Assembly (NCBI RefSeq): GCF_030284385.1
Contig: NZ_CP127221.1
Coordinates: forward strand, 124,001-188,000
DNA from: Altererythrobacter rubellus
GTDB lineage: Bacteria; Pseudomonadota; Alphaproteobacteria; Sphingomonadales; Sphingomonadaceae
Direction: 5' to 3'
DNA: 64,000 nt
In this document: one piece after another, positions 32,234 to 46,401 of the stretch
Layout: each line of letters opens with the position of its first letter
How positions within the stretch are numbered: the stretch's first letter is position 1
Program-made: the position numbers and the translations under genes
The notes under the pieces: generated by a model
What the model saw: the letters and a program-made list of their open reading frames with translations, nothing else
Database searches by the model: none
What the model was told of the DNA's origin: nothing

Positions 32234-33211
32234 TCAGCCTGCAGCCGCGTAGCCATTCATCCGCGCTAGGATATCCTCCGCCTGCTGCATGATCCCGTCG
32301 ATCAATTCCTTGCAGGTAGGGATATCATTGATGAGGCCCGCGACCATGCCGCAAGACCATGCGCCTGCGTCCATATCGCCTTCCATCATGATGCGCGGAT
32401 ATACGCCAGCGACTTGTTCGATGATGTCTTCGAACTTGAGATCGGCGCCCTTTTCCTTCTCGATCCGCAGCAGTTCTTCCACCGCATCATTAGTCATTAC
32501 GCGTTCGGTATTGCGAAGCGGGCGCATGACCAACCGCGTGTCTAGCTCAGACGCTGCGACGATCGCCGCTTTCACATTCTCATGCACCGGCGCTTCCTTG
32601 GTCGCGATAAAGCGCGTGCCCATATTCATGCCCTGCGCACCCAATGCGAGCGATGCAACAAGGCTGCGCCCGTCTGCCATACCGCCCGAGGAAACGAACG
32701 GAATTTCCAGCTCGTCCGCTGCGCGTGGCAACAGGATGAAGTTCGGGATATCGTCTTCACCCGGGTGGCCGCCGCATTCGAACCCGTCGACAGAGACTGC
32801 GTCGCAGCCGATGCTTTGCGCTTTCAAGGCGTGCCGCACCGCAGTGCATTTGTGGATCACTTTGATCCCGGCATCTTTTAGATAGGGCAGCACTTGCACT
32901 GGATTGTTACCTGCGGTCTCCACCACGGTAACGCCGCCTTCGATAATCGCCTTGATAATCGCCGGGTAATCGGGCGCATTCACGGTCGGCAGGAACGTCA
33001 CATTCACGCCAATAGGCTTGTCGGTCATATCCTTGCACCGCGCGATCTCATTCGTGAGATCAGCCGGGGTCTTTTGCGTCAGCGCGGTGATGATGCCAAG
33101 CCCACCAGCATTGGAAACTGCCGCCGCCATTTCGGCAAAACCGACATAGTGCATGCCGCCCTGGATAATCGGATGCTCAATGCCGAACATTTCTGTGATG
33201 GCGGTTTTCAT
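32234..33211 (-). CDS. Nitronate monooxygenase-like FMN enzyme
   Basis: A 325-residue TIM-barrel flavoprotein. The ATG at 33211 follows AGGGAG and gives MKTAITEMFGIEHPIIQGGM, a standard start. Barrel marks include HYVGFAEMAAAVSNAGGLGII, GVNVTFLP, DGFECGGHPGED, PFVSSGGMADGRSLVASLALGAQGMNMGTRFIAT (split). These are shared by the 2-nitropropane dioxygenase / nitronate monooxygenase superfamily and by FabK-type enoyl reductases. Substrate is not evident; many relatives act on nitronates such as propionate 3-nitronate. It converges on the gene at 31722. Confidence 0.85.
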   Translation of the reverse strand: MKTAITEMFGIEHPIIQGGMHYVGFAEMAAAVSNAGGLGIITALTQKTPADLTNEIARCKDMTDKPIGVNVTFLPTVNAPDYPAIIKAIIEGGVTVVETAGNNPVQVLPYLKDAGIKVIHKCTAVRHALKAQSIGCDAVSVDGFECGGHPGEDDIPNFILLPRAADELEIPFVSSGGMADGRSLVASLALGAQGMNMGTRFIATKEAPVHENVKAAIVAASELDTRLVMRPLRNTERVMTNDAVEELLRIEKEKGADLKFEDIIEQVAGVYPRIMMEGDMDAGAWSCGMVAGLINDIPTCKELIDGIMQQAEDILARMNGYAAAG

Positions 33212-33309
33212 GGCGAATCTCCCTGCTGATCGCATCTGGTTTTGAACTTACCTTGCGGAGAAATACCCGCTGTGCAAGCGTCGCTTTTGCGAGCAGGCAT
33301 GCCGTAGCG

Positions 33310-34014
33310 TCAGCGGAAAGCCTGACCAGTCTTGCAGTATGTACAGGCAAAGCAGCTCGCACAATCGGGAGCGCGCGGGCGGCAATAGGTCTGCCCCAAC
33401 TTCTTCAGCAACAGATGATGCTCGTCCATATCCTCAGCTGACCACTCTTCGGGCAGGATCGGCATCAGCGCATTATAGGTTTTCGCTGTATCCGCCTTGG
33501 CCGGTACAATTCCCATGCGCTGCATGATGCGGCGGTGATGCCCGTCTATCACCATGGCTTTGCGATTGAAGGTGGAGGCATTCATCACCCCGGCAGAGTT
33601 CTTGCGCGCAACGCCGGGCAATCGCTCCAGCCAGACAAGCGCATCTTCCAACGGCAAATTGCCCAGGTGGCGCAAGTCCACCGCGCCGCGCTCAGCGATA
33701 ATCGCGCCCAGACAAGCCTTGAGCCGCTTTGCCGCAACGGATGGAAAGGTCTGGCGCTTCAGCCGTGCTTCCAATTCCTCGACCGGGACACCCGCAACTG
33801 CTTCCCAGCTGCCATATTCAGCTAGCAAGCGGTCGGTGGAGGCATTGCTAGCTGCCGTCTTTGTCTGCGCGCCGATCACGCCATGCACCAACACCCACTC
33901 AGGGCTGCGGCGCTTTTCCGGTGGGCGAATGATCCGCCCGAACGCAGCGATCATGCTGGCCTGTAAGCGGCACAGAATTTCGGTGCGGGGATCAGTCCCG
34001 AAGGGTAGTTGCAC
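33310..34014 (-). CDS. Endonuclease III-like DNA glycosylase with Fe-S cluster
   Basis: A 234-residue protein from the GTG at 34014; ATG 33954 is the alternative. The HhH-GPD fold shows HGVIGAQTKTAASNASTDRLL, the hairpin-helix-hairpin LERLPGVARKNSAGV with the catalytic-type lysine, and AMVIDGHHRRIMQRMG with the conserved aspartate. Four cysteines (YCRPRAPDCASCFACTYC) follow the C-x6-C-x2-C-x5-C spacing of the 4Fe-4S cluster in Nth/MutY. It is a shorter relative of Nth, from memory a known sphingomonad sub-group, so the lesion it removes is uncertain. It overlaps the end of the upstream gene by 23 bases. Confidence 0.85.
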   Translation of the reverse strand: MQLPFGTDPRTEILCRLQASMIAAFGRIIRPPEKRRSPEWVLVHGVIGAQTKTAASNASTDRLLAEYGSWEAVAGVPVEELEARLKRQTFPSVAAKRLKACLGAIIAERGAVDLRHLGNLPLEDALVWLERLPGVARKNSAGVMNASTFNRKAMVIDGHHRRIMQRMGIVPAKADTAKTYNALMPILPEEWSAEDMDEHHLLLKKLGQTYCRPRAPDCASCFACTYCKTGQAFR

Positions 34015-34519
34015 GACGGGCCATCCATCCGACAAGCGCAATTCCAAGGCAAGGTAGCCAAATCCCCTTGAGCTCTGAAATGAACGTCTCGAGGCCGCGC
34101 ATTGAGAAGAATCCGGCTCCGATTGGTGAAACCCTGATTGGAGTCTCGGGCGCAAATATGCGTGCATTATCGAACGGCCACCATATTGCCGCGCCCAATC
34201 CGCCATCGGTCAACGTATCGAGCAACCCGTGGCTCGCCATTGCAAGGGTCAGGAATGCAAATCCGGCGAGACTTCGCGCTTCCCTCCAGGTCAACGAAAT
34301 GAACCCTGCAAATAGAGCTGCGAAAACCAATGAATGCGTTGCGCCGCGATGCCCCCACCCGTCGGCATATTCAATACCGAACCGGAACCCGATCACATCA
34401 GCGTCAGGAATGACGGTCAAGACAGCCCCCGCAATGGCAAGCTTCGGCGAAATGACTCCGCGCCCCGCTGCCGCAGCGAATGCAAGTGGAACGATTGCGT
34501 GTGTGAAGACGGTGGGCAT
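33992..34519 (-). CDS. YdjM-type membrane metal-dependent hydrolase
   Basis: A 175-residue membrane protein of the DUF457/YdjM group. Family marks are PTVFTHAIVPLAFA at the start, LTVIPDADVIGFRFG, GHRGATHSLVFAALFA and ASHGLLDTLTDGG; the His/Asp residues in these segments are thought to bind a metal. Four or five hydrophobic segments are visible. E. coli YdjM is LexA-regulated, but I see no obvious LexA box here. It lies 20 bases after guaA and overlaps the endonuclease III-like gene, so the three form an operon. Confidence 0.9.
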   Translation of the reverse strand: MPTVFTHAIVPLAFAAAAGRGVISPKLAIAGAVLTVIPDADVIGFRFGIEYADGWGHRGATHSLVFAALFAGFISLTWREARSLAGFAFLTLAMASHGLLDTLTDGGLGAAIWWPFDNARIFAPETPIRVSPIGAGFFSMRGLETFISELKGIWLPCLGIALVGWMARRATTLRD

Positions 34520-34539
34520 TCAGGACTCCAGCCCTACCA

Positions 34540-36129
34540 TCACTCCCATTCGATCGTGCCCGGTGGCTTTGACGTGTAGTCGTAGACCACGCGGTTGATG
34601 CCCTGCACTTCGTTGACGATGCGCGTTGCGCACTGGGTCAGGAAGCTCGCGTCGAAGGGATAGACATCCGCCGTCATGCCGTCGGTGCTGGTTACCGCGC
34701 GCAGGCCGCACACGCTGTCATAGGTGCGCCCGTCGCCCATCACGCCGACGGTCTTGACCGGCAGCAGCACCGCAAACGCCTGCCAGATCGCATCATAGAG
34801 ACCCGCATTGCGGATTTCATCGAGATAGATCGCGTCCGCCTTGCGCAGGATGTCACAACGCTCCTTACTCACTTCACCGGGGATTCGGATCGCGAGGCCC
34901 GGCCCGGGGAAGGGATGCCGACCGACGAATTGCTCATTGAGGCCAAGCTCCCGCCCTAGTTCGCGCACTTCATCCTTGAACAATTCGCGCAGCGGCTCGA
35001 CCAGTTCCATGTTCATGCGTTCAGGCAGGCCGCCAACATTGTGGTGGCTCTTGATTGTGACCGATGGCCCGCCAGTGAAGCTGACGCTCTCGATCACGTC
35101 CGGGTACAGCGTGCCTTGCGCGAGGAAGTCTGCGCCACCCAGCTTGTTCGCCTCTTCCTCGAACACCGCGATGAACTCTGCGCCGATGAATTTGCGCTTC
35201 TTCTCTGGATCGGTGACGCCCGCGAGCCCCGCCATGAAGCGTTCCTCTGCATCCACCACTACCAGCGGAATATTGTAGTGATCGCGGAACAGGCTTTCGA
35301 CCTGCTCGCGCTCATTAAGCCGCAGCAGGCCATGATCGACGAACACGCAAGTCAGTTGATCGCCAATCGCTTCGTGGATCAGGATCGCTGCAACCGAGCT
35401 GTCGACCCCACCGGACAATCCGCAGATCACACGGCCATCACCAACCTGTTCACGGATCTCGGCAACCTTGGTGTCGCGATAGGCGGCCATGGTCCAGTCG
35501 CCCGTCAGCCCGCACACCTTGTGGACGAAATTGGCGAGCAGTTTGGCGCCGTCTAGTGTGTGGACCACTTCAGGGTGGAACTGCGTGCCGTAATATTGAC
35601 GTTCTTCGTCAGCGATAACCGCAAAAGGTGCCCCGTCGCTGGTGGCGACAATTTCGAAGCCCGGCGCAAACTTGGTGACCTTGTCGCCATGGCTCATCCA
35701 GACCTGATGACGTTCGCCTTCGTTCCATAGGCCATCGAACAAGGCGCAGGACTTCGTGACAGTCAGGTAAGCGCGGCCAAACTCACCACCATCTCCAGTC
35801 TCGTGACCGGGTCGAACTTCACCGCCCAATTGCTGGCTCATAACCTGTTGGCCATAACAGATGCCAAGGATCGGCAGACCGCTGTCGAATAACACCTGTG
35901 GTGCGCGCGGGCTGTCGTCATCGCAAACACTGGCTGGCGAACCGGACAGGATGATGCCCTTGGGCTTCATCCGGTGGAATGCCTTTTCCGCTTCACTAAA
36001 CGGCGCGATTTCGGAATAGACGCCGGCTTCGCGCACGCGGCGCGCAATCAGCTGCGTCACCTGGCTGCCGAAATCGACGATCAGAACTGAGTCTGGGAGG
36101 ATGGAATCGGGAATGTGCTGTGGGTCCAT
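34540..36129 (-). CDS. guaA: GMP synthase (glutamine-hydrolysing)
   Basis: A 529-residue two-domain enzyme making GMP from XMP. The N-terminal class I amidotransferase domain has the nucleophile elbow [10 protein letters not shown] and the His/Glu pair in QFHPEVVHT. The ATP-pyrophosphatase domain has the PP-loop [14 protein letters not shown], then [13 protein letters not shown] and the dimerisation domain ending [13 protein letters not shown]. Length is standard. It heads a probable operon with the YdjM-type gene (20 bases) and the endonuclease III-like gene. The 229 bases upstream hold its promoter and the start region of the divergent UrcA gene. Confidence 0.97.
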   Translation of the reverse strand: MDPQHIPDSILPDSVLIVDFGSQVTQLIARRVREAGVYSEIAPFSEAEKAFHRMKPKGIILSGSPASVCDDDSPRAPQVLFDSGLPILGICYGQQVMSQQLGGEVRPGHETGDGGEFGRAYLTVTKSCALFDGLWNEGERHQVWMSHGDKVTKFAPGFEIVATSDGAPFAVIADEERQYYGTQFHPEVVHTLDGAKLLANFVHKVCGLTGDWTMAAYRDTKVAEIREQVGDGRVICGLSGGVDSSVAAILIHEAIGDQLTCVFVDHGLLRLNEREQVESLFRDHYNIPLVVVDAEERFMAGLAGVTDPEKKRKFIGAEFIAVFEEEANKLGGADFLAQGTLYPDVIESVSFTGGPSVTIKSHHNVGGLPERMNMELVEPLRELFKDEVRELGRELGLNEQFVGRHPFPGPGLAIRIPGEVSKERCDILRKADAIYLDEIRNAGLYDAIWQAFAVLLPVKTVGVMGDGRTYDSVCGLRAVTSTDGMTADVYPFDASFLTQCATRIVNEVQGINRVVYDYTSKPPGTIEWE

Positions 36130-36358
36130 GTGCGCCGATTAAGGATGCATGCCCGCGCTGGCAAGCGGGCAAGGGCCGACTATTCACGGACGCGGGCAGA
36201 AGTGGCTAGCCGCAGCCAAGGCAAGCAATGATGCATTGCACGCAACCATCGTGCGATTCTTCGCAACTGCAGCATTGGGAACGTTGCACTGCACCATAGG
36301 TAGTAGATTGCAACCCGTTTATGTTTGCAAACGGATTACTGTTTCAAGGAGAATAATC

Positions 36359-36661
36359 ATGCGTACTATCCTCGCTTCTGCCGCCGCTGTTCTGGCAATC
36401 GTAGCAAGTCCCGCTGTTGCCAACACCGAAACCGTTGAAATTCGTGTGTCGGTTGCCGACCTCGACCTCAACACAGCGGCTGGTCGTACCGCGCTTGAAG
36501 AGCGTGTAGCGCGCGAAGCCCGCAAGGCCTGCAAAATCGAAGCTGCATTCGACCGCGCACCTGAGAAAACCGACTGGGACTGCGTAGAAGCCGCCAAGAG
36601 CGCCGCTTTAGCCAAGGTAGATCGTGATCAGAACACAGACGTAGCGATGGCGGCTGAGTAA
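36359..36661 (+). CDS. UrcA-family secreted protein
   Basis: A 100-residue protein with AAGGAG before ATG 36359 and a signal peptide (MRTILASAAAVLAIVASPAVAN). The mature part matches the UrcA family: VEIRVSVADLDLNTAAGRTALEERVAREARKAC (split) and DWDCVEAAKSAALAKV, with two conserved cysteines that may form a disulfide. UrcA proteins occur in sphingomonads and caulobacters; their function is unknown, and the name comes from an RND-efflux neighbour in other species. A strong terminator follows. It is divergent from guaA. Confidence 0.85.
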   Translation: MRTILASAAAVLAIVASPAVANTETVEIRVSVADLDLNTAAGRTALEERVAREARKACKIEAAFDRAPEKTDWDCVEAAKSAALAKVDRDQNTDVAMAAE

Positions 36662-36692
36662 GCCGACTCGCTTTCAAATGAAGACTTTCAGG

Positions 36693-36726
36693 CCGGCCCC
36701 TGCTCGCATGAGCGGGGGCCGGTTTT
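36693..36726 (+). terminator. Rho-independent terminator after the UrcA gene
   Basis: CCGGCCCCTGCTC and GAGCGGGGGCCGG pair perfectly apart from one extra G, with a short loop and TTTT after, 32 bases past the stop. Confidence 0.85.
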
Positions 36727-37220
36727 GCATTTGCGAATAGGCGGGAATGGGCTCGCCCTATGTGTTGCATTTCACGCAACACATCTCCGTGTTTTCTCAT
36801 TTGTGTTTAATGTTGAGCAACATTATCTCACTGGCATCGCGGCGGTCCGGAACTCTCCCCCTCCCCCCAATCCGGTCGCATGCGAGCCCAAGGTCTTCCG
36901 GATCCTCTCCCCCGGAATTCCGCAAGCGCCCCGGCTGGATGACAGGCTCCCGGAGCCGCCCAGCCTTAGGGCAGCGAGCGAGACGCGGTCACCAGTTCCC
37001 AATACCTTAAAGTGACCGCGTCTCCATCGCACACTTGTCAGCTCGTATGAATTTTTCGCTGACTGCGTAACCAAACAGCATTGGCCAGCGAACTTCCATT
37101 TGACACTGCAACTGCCTGAGCGCCCCCTCAGGCATGCGAGGCGCGGCTAGCGTGCGATATTGACCCCTCCCCCCTGAACGGACGGTGGTCGCGCCTCCAG
37201 TCTGCTGCAGAATGTGTGAG
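36727..37220. other. 494-base region with a long inverted repeat
   Basis: No gene is supported. It holds the inverted repeat at 36974-37030 (13-base perfect arms at 36980-36992 and 37012-37024, plus an outer 4-base pair), with a 19-base loop. The remainder is unremarkable. Confidence 0.5.
36974..37030. repeat. Inverted repeat, 13-base perfect arms
   Basis: Arms GAGACGCGGTCAC (36980-36992) and GTGACCGCGTCTC (37012-37024), with outer GCGA (36974-36977) and TCGC (37027-37030) also pairing. No T-run follows on either strand, so it is not a typical terminator. Confidence 0.8.
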
Positions 37221-41451
<4,231 letters not shown>

Positions 41452-41471
41452 TCAAGGAGCACACATCCCGC

Positions 41472-42557
41472 ATGCCGCAAGACCCCGAAGCTGACAGCTA
41501 CGAACATCTTGGCTTCCTGCTGCTGCTGGGCTTGCTGACGGTTGGCGTCGTCTTTGTGGTCTGGCCATTTGCGACACCGCTGCTGTGGGCAGCGTTGGCG
41601 GCGATCATGTTCCAGCCGCTGTTCCAATGGTTTCTCGTCCGGCTCGCCAATGGTCCCAATAAAGCTGCGATTGCAACGCTGTTGTTCATCACTTTTGTCG
41701 TTCTTTTGCCCGGGTTCTTCATTGGCAGCATGATTGTCGAACAGGCAGCAGGCGTCGTGCGCGCGTTCCAGCAAGGCGATTTGGAGGTTGCCTCTTGGGG
41801 CGACCAGATTCTTGGCGCGTTGCCAGCTGTCATTCGCGAACAAATGGACGCATACGGACTGGCTGATTTACAGGACGTGCAAGCGCGCGCGCAGGAGCTT
41901 TTAACCGAAAGCGCCGGTTTGATCGCGCAACAAGCCATTGCCATTGGTGGCGGAGTGTTCAGTTTTGTCCTGTCTTTCCTGATGGGGCTTTACGTCGCTT
42001 ACTTCCTGCTGCGCGATGGCAAGAAGATCGGCGAAGCGATCCAGTGCGGGCTCCCACTGGATAATTCGATTGCCGCAAAGCTGGCTGAGCGGTTCCTGCT
42101 GATTGTGCGCGCAACGATCAAGGGATCGGTGGTGGTAGGCTTGGTTCAAGGCGGATTGGGTGCAATAACATTCTGGATCGTCGGGATCGAGGCAGCCTTG
42201 CTGCTCGGCTTGCTGATGGCGATATTTTCGCTTCTGCCAGCAGTCGGAACGGGCATCGTTTGGCTTCCGATGTCGATCTTTCTGCTCACGTCAGGCTATA
42301 TTTGGGAAGGCGTGTTTGTGATTGTCTCAGGCGTGGCCGTGATAGGCATGGCGGACAATGTTCTGCGCCCGATTCTGGTAGGCCGGGATACCGGAATCCC
42401 TGACTGGATCATCCTGGTCACGACACTGGGTGGCATCGCGACTATGGGCCTGTCCGGCGTGGTGCTTGGCCCGCTGCTCGCCGGGCTCTTCCTGGCCGGG
42501 TGGGGCATCGCGCAGGAATATTTGCTGCACCACAATTCACCACCAGTAGAAAGCTGA
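41472..42557 (+). CDS. AI-2E-family (PerM-like) membrane permease
   Basis: A 361-residue integral membrane protein. ATG 41472 with AAGGAG 11 bases upstream is chosen. About eight hydrophobic segments are visible: GFLLLLGLLTVGVVFVVWPF, AALAAIMFQPLF, then later VFSFVLSFLMGLYVAYFLLRDG and GLVQGGLGAITFWIVGIEAALLLGLLM (split). The YxxxYxLLRDG and PxxGTGIVWLPMSI segments match the AI-2E (YdiK/PerM) family, whose members export or pass small solutes; some are Na+/H+ antiporters. The name should not be taken as proof of AI-2 transport. It starts 20 bases after gyrB. Confidence 0.88.
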   Translation: MPQDPEADSYEHLGFLLLLGLLTVGVVFVVWPFATPLLWAALAAIMFQPLFQWFLVRLANGPNKAAIATLLFITFVVLLPGFFIGSMIVEQAAGVVRAFQQGDLEVASWGDQILGALPAVIREQMDAYGLADLQDVQARAQELLTESAGLIAQQAIAIGGGVFSFVLSFLMGLYVAYFLLRDGKKIGEAIQCGLPLDNSIAAKLAERFLLIVRATIKGSVVVGLVQGGLGAITFWIVGIEAALLLGLLMAIFSLLPAVGTGIVWLPMSIFLLTSGYIWEGVFVIVSGVAVIGMADNVLRPILVGRDTGIPDWIILVTTLGGIATMGLSGVVLGPLLAGLFLAGWGIAQEYLLHHNSPPVES

Positions 42558-42567
42558 GGGCAGCGCG

Positions 42568-43305
42568 ATGCACCGCGTAGCGCCGGGGTCGCAAGCTGAA
42601 CAAGTCGGACGCTTGCTGATTGCCGCAGTGCTGGTGGTGTTCGCCCCGCTACTTCCCTTTGGCAATTATCTGATCTATCCGTTCATGATACTGGGCACGT
42701 GGTTTCACGAAATGGGTCATGGGCTCACCGCAATTATATTCGGCTATGACTTCGAGCGGCTGATCATCTATTCAACCGGATCGGGTGTCGCAGAAAGCAG
42801 CATGCCCGCAGACGCCTCGCGCTTCTCGCGCGCAATGATCGCAGCAGGCGGGCCCTTGGGGCCCAGTTTCATTGGATCGGCGCTCATCCTGGCCAGCGCG
42901 AAAACCCGATTGTGGCGCCCCGCACTAATCACGCTCTCATTGATCATCACAATCTCGACAGTGATTTGGGTGCGTTCGAGCACTGGCTGGATCGTGTTGC
43001 CCGCAATCGCGGTCGGGTTGGCCTTGCTCGCATGGAAAGCAAGCGCTGGCTGGGTGCGGTTTACGCTGCAATTCCTCGGCATGCTGGCAGCGCTGAGCAT
43101 GTTCATGAGCTGGGACTATCTGTTCATGGAGCAAGCCAACATAGGCGGGCAGTTAATCCTGTCAGACACAGGTGCGATCGAGGCAAATCTGTTGCTGCCG
43201 CACTGGTTCTGGGCGCTGGCACTGATTGCCGCAGCCACGCTGATGATCGGCACAAGCCTTAGGTACGCATTGCGCGAAGACGGCAGCGGTATCGGCTGGA
43301 GATAA
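42568..43305 (+). CDS. M50-like intramembrane metallopeptidase
   Basis: A 245-residue membrane protein. The zinc-binding motif HEMGHG (His47, Glu48, His51) lies in the second hydrophobic segment, and AAGGPLGPSFIGSAL follows where M50 proteins carry their conserved loop. Further hydrophobic segments include LIITISTVIWV and LLLPHWFWALALIAAATLMIG. The class (M50B-like) includes site-2 proteases and relatives that cut membrane-anchored regulators. The second metal-ligand Asp motif (LDG type) is not obvious, so activity is unproven. It is 10 bases after the AI-2E-type gene. Confidence 0.8.
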   Translation: MHRVAPGSQAEQVGRLLIAAVLVVFAPLLPFGNYLIYPFMILGTWFHEMGHGLTAIIFGYDFERLIIYSTGSGVAESSMPADASRFSRAMIAAGGPLGPSFIGSALILASAKTRLWRPALITLSLIITISTVIWVRSSTGWIVLPAIAVGLALLAWKASAGWVRFTLQFLGMLAALSMFMSWDYLFMEQANIGGQLILSDTGAIEANLLLPHWFWALALIAAATLMIGTSLRYALREDGSGIGWR

Positions 43306-43326
43306 CCCTCGGCCAGAGCCGAAATC

Positions 43327-43956
43327 TCAGGTCGCGATACGCAGTGTGTTCACACCACGCGCTCCGCCGTCTTCGGATGACAGACCGATAAAGATCGTAT
43401 CGATAATGCGCGCCAGCTTGTCTTCGTTCAGCCGCTCTTCGATGTAAATGAGCCCGTCCGGGATGGTGTAGCTGCTCACCATCTGGTTGATCAGCGAAAG
43501 ACACTGGTCGATTTCAAGTCCGGCGAAATAACCATCGTGCTGCGCCTGAGCGATCAGTTCCGAAAGATAGTGATCGGCCAGGTCGACAAAGCCGCGCGCA
43601 CGCTCGAAGCGGGCTGCGCCTGCCTCACACATGCGAGCAAATGCGATCGGGTCAGCCCGATAGCGCTCTCTATTGACTGCGAAACGACGGGCAAAGAACT
43701 CGTACATCTTGCGGTTCGAGGGAAGATCGCTGCTGACCACTTCTTCCATGATCGCGACATGCGGCTCAAACCACAGTTCCACGGTCGCTTCGAACAAATC
43801 ATCGTCGCTTTCAAAAAGTTCGTCCAGCTTGCGCCGCGAAATGCGCCCGGTGGCCGCTACATCGGTCAGCCGGATTTCTTAGCCACGCTCTTCGAACAGC
43901 TCACGCGCAACCAAGGCGGCGTTCCGGCGCGCAACAGGGATTTCTTCAGCAGTCAT
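43327..43956 (-). pseudogene. TetR-family regulator interrupted by an in-frame TAA
   Basis: From ATG 43956 the frame reads MTAEEIPVARRNAALVARELFEERG, then TAA (43879-43881), then EIRLTDVAATGRISRRKLDELFESDDDLFEATVELW, each in the same frame (partly quoted). This is a TetR helix-turn-helix (ALVARELFEERG-Y-x-x-x-x-LTDVA-like) with the conserved aromatic residue after the Gly replaced by a stop (TAT or TAC to TAA). The remainder to 43327 is a normal effector domain of about 156 residues. Full length would be 209 residues. Translation could restart at GTG or ATG 43797, giving a protein without its DNA-binding helices. It lies 129 bases after the acyltransferase gene on the same strand. Confidence 0.75.
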
Positions 43957-44085
43957 TGGTGGGGAGGCTCCTCTGCTGCCGTGTTATCTAGACACTGCAG
44001 AGCGCCGCTTAAACCCGTTTCATTCGAATTCTTTGCAAAACAGCGCGCAAAAACCACACAAGAACTTCGATTGAACGCACAATCA

Positions 44086-44715
44086 TCAAGCTTTGCGGTC
44101 TTCCGCGATAATCGCGCGAGCTTGCGCTTCGAGCACTTTGAAGCGTTCATTGTTGGGCAGTTTGACCCGGAACCATGCACACAATTGCAGCAAGTCTTCC
44201 CCATAATTTCCGGTTGGATAGAATGGCTCGCCAAAGCCGATGACCATGTGTTCATTGTCAGCGATTGCCGGGACAATGGGCACATCGGCTGCCTGTGCGA
44301 TACGATAGAAACCCGACTTCCAGCTACCGTCGGTTGAGCGCGTGCCCTCAACCGCGATCACCAATGCCAATTCGCTGCGTCTTTCGAATTCAGCCTGCAT
44401 CTGTTCGATGACGCCGCCCGGCGCGCTGCGATCGACCGGTATACCGCCCATATCGAGCATGAAATTGCGCATGATCCCTTCAAACAGCGTGTGCTTTCCC
44501 ATGAAATTGGGCTGCACTTGCTCATGCTTGGTGGCGCCGGCAAAAAACACGAAGTCCCAGTTGGATGTATGCGGCGCGCCAGCGATCACATATTTTTTGA
44601 TGTCTTTGGGCAGATGCCCTTCGATCTTCCAGCCCTTCCACTTGTAAAGGAACAGGATGATCCGGTTCACCAGCCGCGAAAGCAGCGTGACGTTACGGGT
44701 TTCATTATGTCGCAA
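44086..44715 (-). CDS. 1-acylglycerol-3-phosphate acyltransferase-like protein
   Basis: A 209-residue membrane-associated acyltransferase. The catalytic HX4D motif is H49-TSNW-D54, the substrate-binding EGTRS is at 123-127, and PDRSAPGG-like VDRSAPG lies between. The N-terminal NRIILFLYKWKGW is amphipathic. Family members add an acyl chain to lysophosphatidate or to other glycerolipids; the short form with YVIAGAPHTSNWDF is common in Sphingomonadales. Located between the broken TetR gene and the mccB-like gene. Promoter and partners are not evident. Confidence 0.85.
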   Translation of the reverse strand: MRHNETRNVTLLSRLVNRIILFLYKWKGWKIEGHLPKDIKKYVIAGAPHTSNWDFVFFAGATKHEQVQPNFMGKHTLFEGIMRNFMLDMGGIPVDRSAPGGVIEQMQAEFERRSELALVIAVEGTRSTDGSWKSGFYRIAQAADVPIVPAIADNEHMVIGFGEPFYPTGNYGEDLLQLCAWFRVKLPNNERFKVLEAQARAIIAEDRKA

Positions 44716-44793
44716 TGTTTGGTCTCTCCCCTGCGTGTTTCTCTGCCCTCAATCAGGTGACTTACGCAAGCGAAAGGGTGAATGGCTCGTCCA

Positions 44794-46401
44794 TCACATC
44801 CTGAACACGCCGAACGCGGGCCGCTCTGCAATCGGCGCTTCAAGCGTTGCGGCGAAGGCCAGCCCCAGCACATCGCGGGTCTGAACCGGATCGATCACGC
44901 CATCGTCCCACATCCGCGCGGTGGCGTAATAGGGATTGCCTTCATCCTCGTATTTCTGGCGGATCGGTGCCTTGAAGGCCTCTGCCTCATCGGGAGTCCA
45001 GCTGTCGGCATCGCGATGCACTGTTGCGAGGACGCTGGCCGCCTGTTCGCCGCCCATCACGCTGATGCGCGCATTTGGCCAGGTGAACAGGAAGCGCGGG
45101 GAATAGGCGCGCCCGCACATGCCGTAATTGCCCGCGCCAAAGCTGCCGCCGATCACCACGGTGACCTTGGGCACGGTGGCGGTCGCAACGGCAGTAACCA
45201 GCTTCGCGCCATGCTTGGCAATACCCTCGGCTTCGTATTTTCCGCCGACCATGAAGCCGGAGATATTTTGTAGGAACAACAGCGGGATACGGCGCTGACA
45301 CGCCAGTTCGATAAAGTGTGCGCCCTTTTGCGCGCTCTCGGAAAACAGCACGCCATTATTGGCGAGGATCGCGACCGGCATCCCCCAGATATGCGCAAAA
45401 CCGCACACTAGCGTCGAACCGTAATGCGCCTTGAACTCATGGAACTCGCTGCCGTCGACCAGCCGCGCGATCACTTCCTTCACGTCATAAGGCGCACGCA
45501 CATCCTTGGGCACCAGAGCATACAGATCGTCCGCATCGAATTTGGGTGGGCGCGGATCTCTCAGCGCGACATCCTTTGCCGCAGCCGTGTTCGCGCCTAG
45601 CTGGCTCACGATATCGCGCACGATGGTGAGCGCGTGCTCGTCGTTCTCCGCCAAGTGATCGACCACGCCCGATTTCTTGGCGTGGAGATCGCCACCGCCC
45701 AGATCCTCTGCGCTGATCTCCTCGCCCGTCGCGGCCTTTACCAGTGGAGGCCCGGCAAGGAAGATCGTGCCCTGATTGCGCACGATCACCGTCTCGTCGC
45801 TCATGGCGGGAACGTAAGCCCCACCTGCGGTGCAGCTGCCCATCACGCAGGCGATCTGCGGAATACCGAGCGCGCTCATATTCGCCTGATTGAAGAAAAT
45901 CCGCCCGAAGTGTTCGCGATCAGGGAAGACCTCGGCCTGATAGGGCAGGTTCGCCCCGCCGCTATCGACGAGATAGATGCACGGCAGGCGGTTCTCCTGC
46001 GCGATCTCCTGCGCGCGCAAGTGCTTCTTGACCGTCATCGGGTAGTAGCTGCCGCCCTTCACGGTCGGATCGTTGCAGACGATCATCACCTGCCTACCAC
46101 TGACGCGGCCAATGCCGCAGATCATGCTCGCGCCAGAGACATCGCCTTCATACATTCCATTCGCAGCGAGTTGGCCGACTTCGAGGAAGGGCGAACCCGG
46201 ATCGAGCAGGCGTTCGACGCGTTCTCTCGGGAGAATCTTGCCGCGCGACACATGCCGTTCTCGATGCTTCTCCGGCCCACCCAATGCGGCCTCGGCGACG
46301 CTTGCGCGCAAACCATCGGCCAGCGCCTTGTTATGATCAAACCGCGCCTTCGCGTCTGGCGCTTCGCGATCGAGCTTCGTGGTGAGAACAGGTGCGGTCA
46401 T
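44794..46401 (-). CDS. Acyl-CoA carboxylase carboxyltransferase, methylcrotonoyl-CoA carboxylase beta type
   Basis: A 535-residue carboxyltransferase. Marks are [94 protein letters not shown] and the late [20 protein letters not shown]. The last is the signature of the methylcrotonyl-CoA subclass. Partnering a biotin carboxylase (MccA), it carboxylates 3-methylcrotonyl-CoA in leucine breakdown. Its start overlaps the stop of isovaleryl-CoA dehydrogenase (ATGA), so the two are co-translated. The biotin carboxylase subunit is not next to it in this window. Confidence 0.9.
   Translation of the reverse strand: MTAPVLTTKLDREAPDAKARFDHNKALADGLRASVAEAALGGPEKHRERHVSRGKILPRERVERLLDPGSPFLEVGQLAANGMYEGDVSGASMICGIGRVSGRQVMIVCNDPTVKGGSYYPMTVKKHLRAQEIAQENRLPCIYLVDSGGANLPYQAEVFPDREHFGRIFFNQANMSALGIPQIACVMGSCTAGGAYVPAMSDETVIVRNQGTIFLAGPPLVKAATGEEISAEDLGGGDLHAKKSGVVDHLAENDEHALTIVRDIVSQLGANTAAAKDVALRDPRPPKFDADDLYALVPKDVRAPYDVKEVIARLVDGSEFHEFKAHYGSTLVCGFAHIWGMPVAILANNGVLFSESAQKGAHFIELACQRRIPLLFLQNISGFMVGGKYEAEGIAKHGAKLVTAVATATVPKVTVVIGGSFGAGNYGMCGRAYSPRFLFTWPNARISVMGGEQAASVLATVHRDADSWTPDEAEAFKAPIRQKYEDEGNPYYATARMWDDGVIDPVQTRDVLGLAFAATLEAPIAERPAFGVFRM

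Noticed and set aside
41472-42557. Naming the AI-2E-type protein an AI-2 exporter
   Set aside because: The family is diverse and includes ion antiporters; no quorum-sensing genes are nearby.
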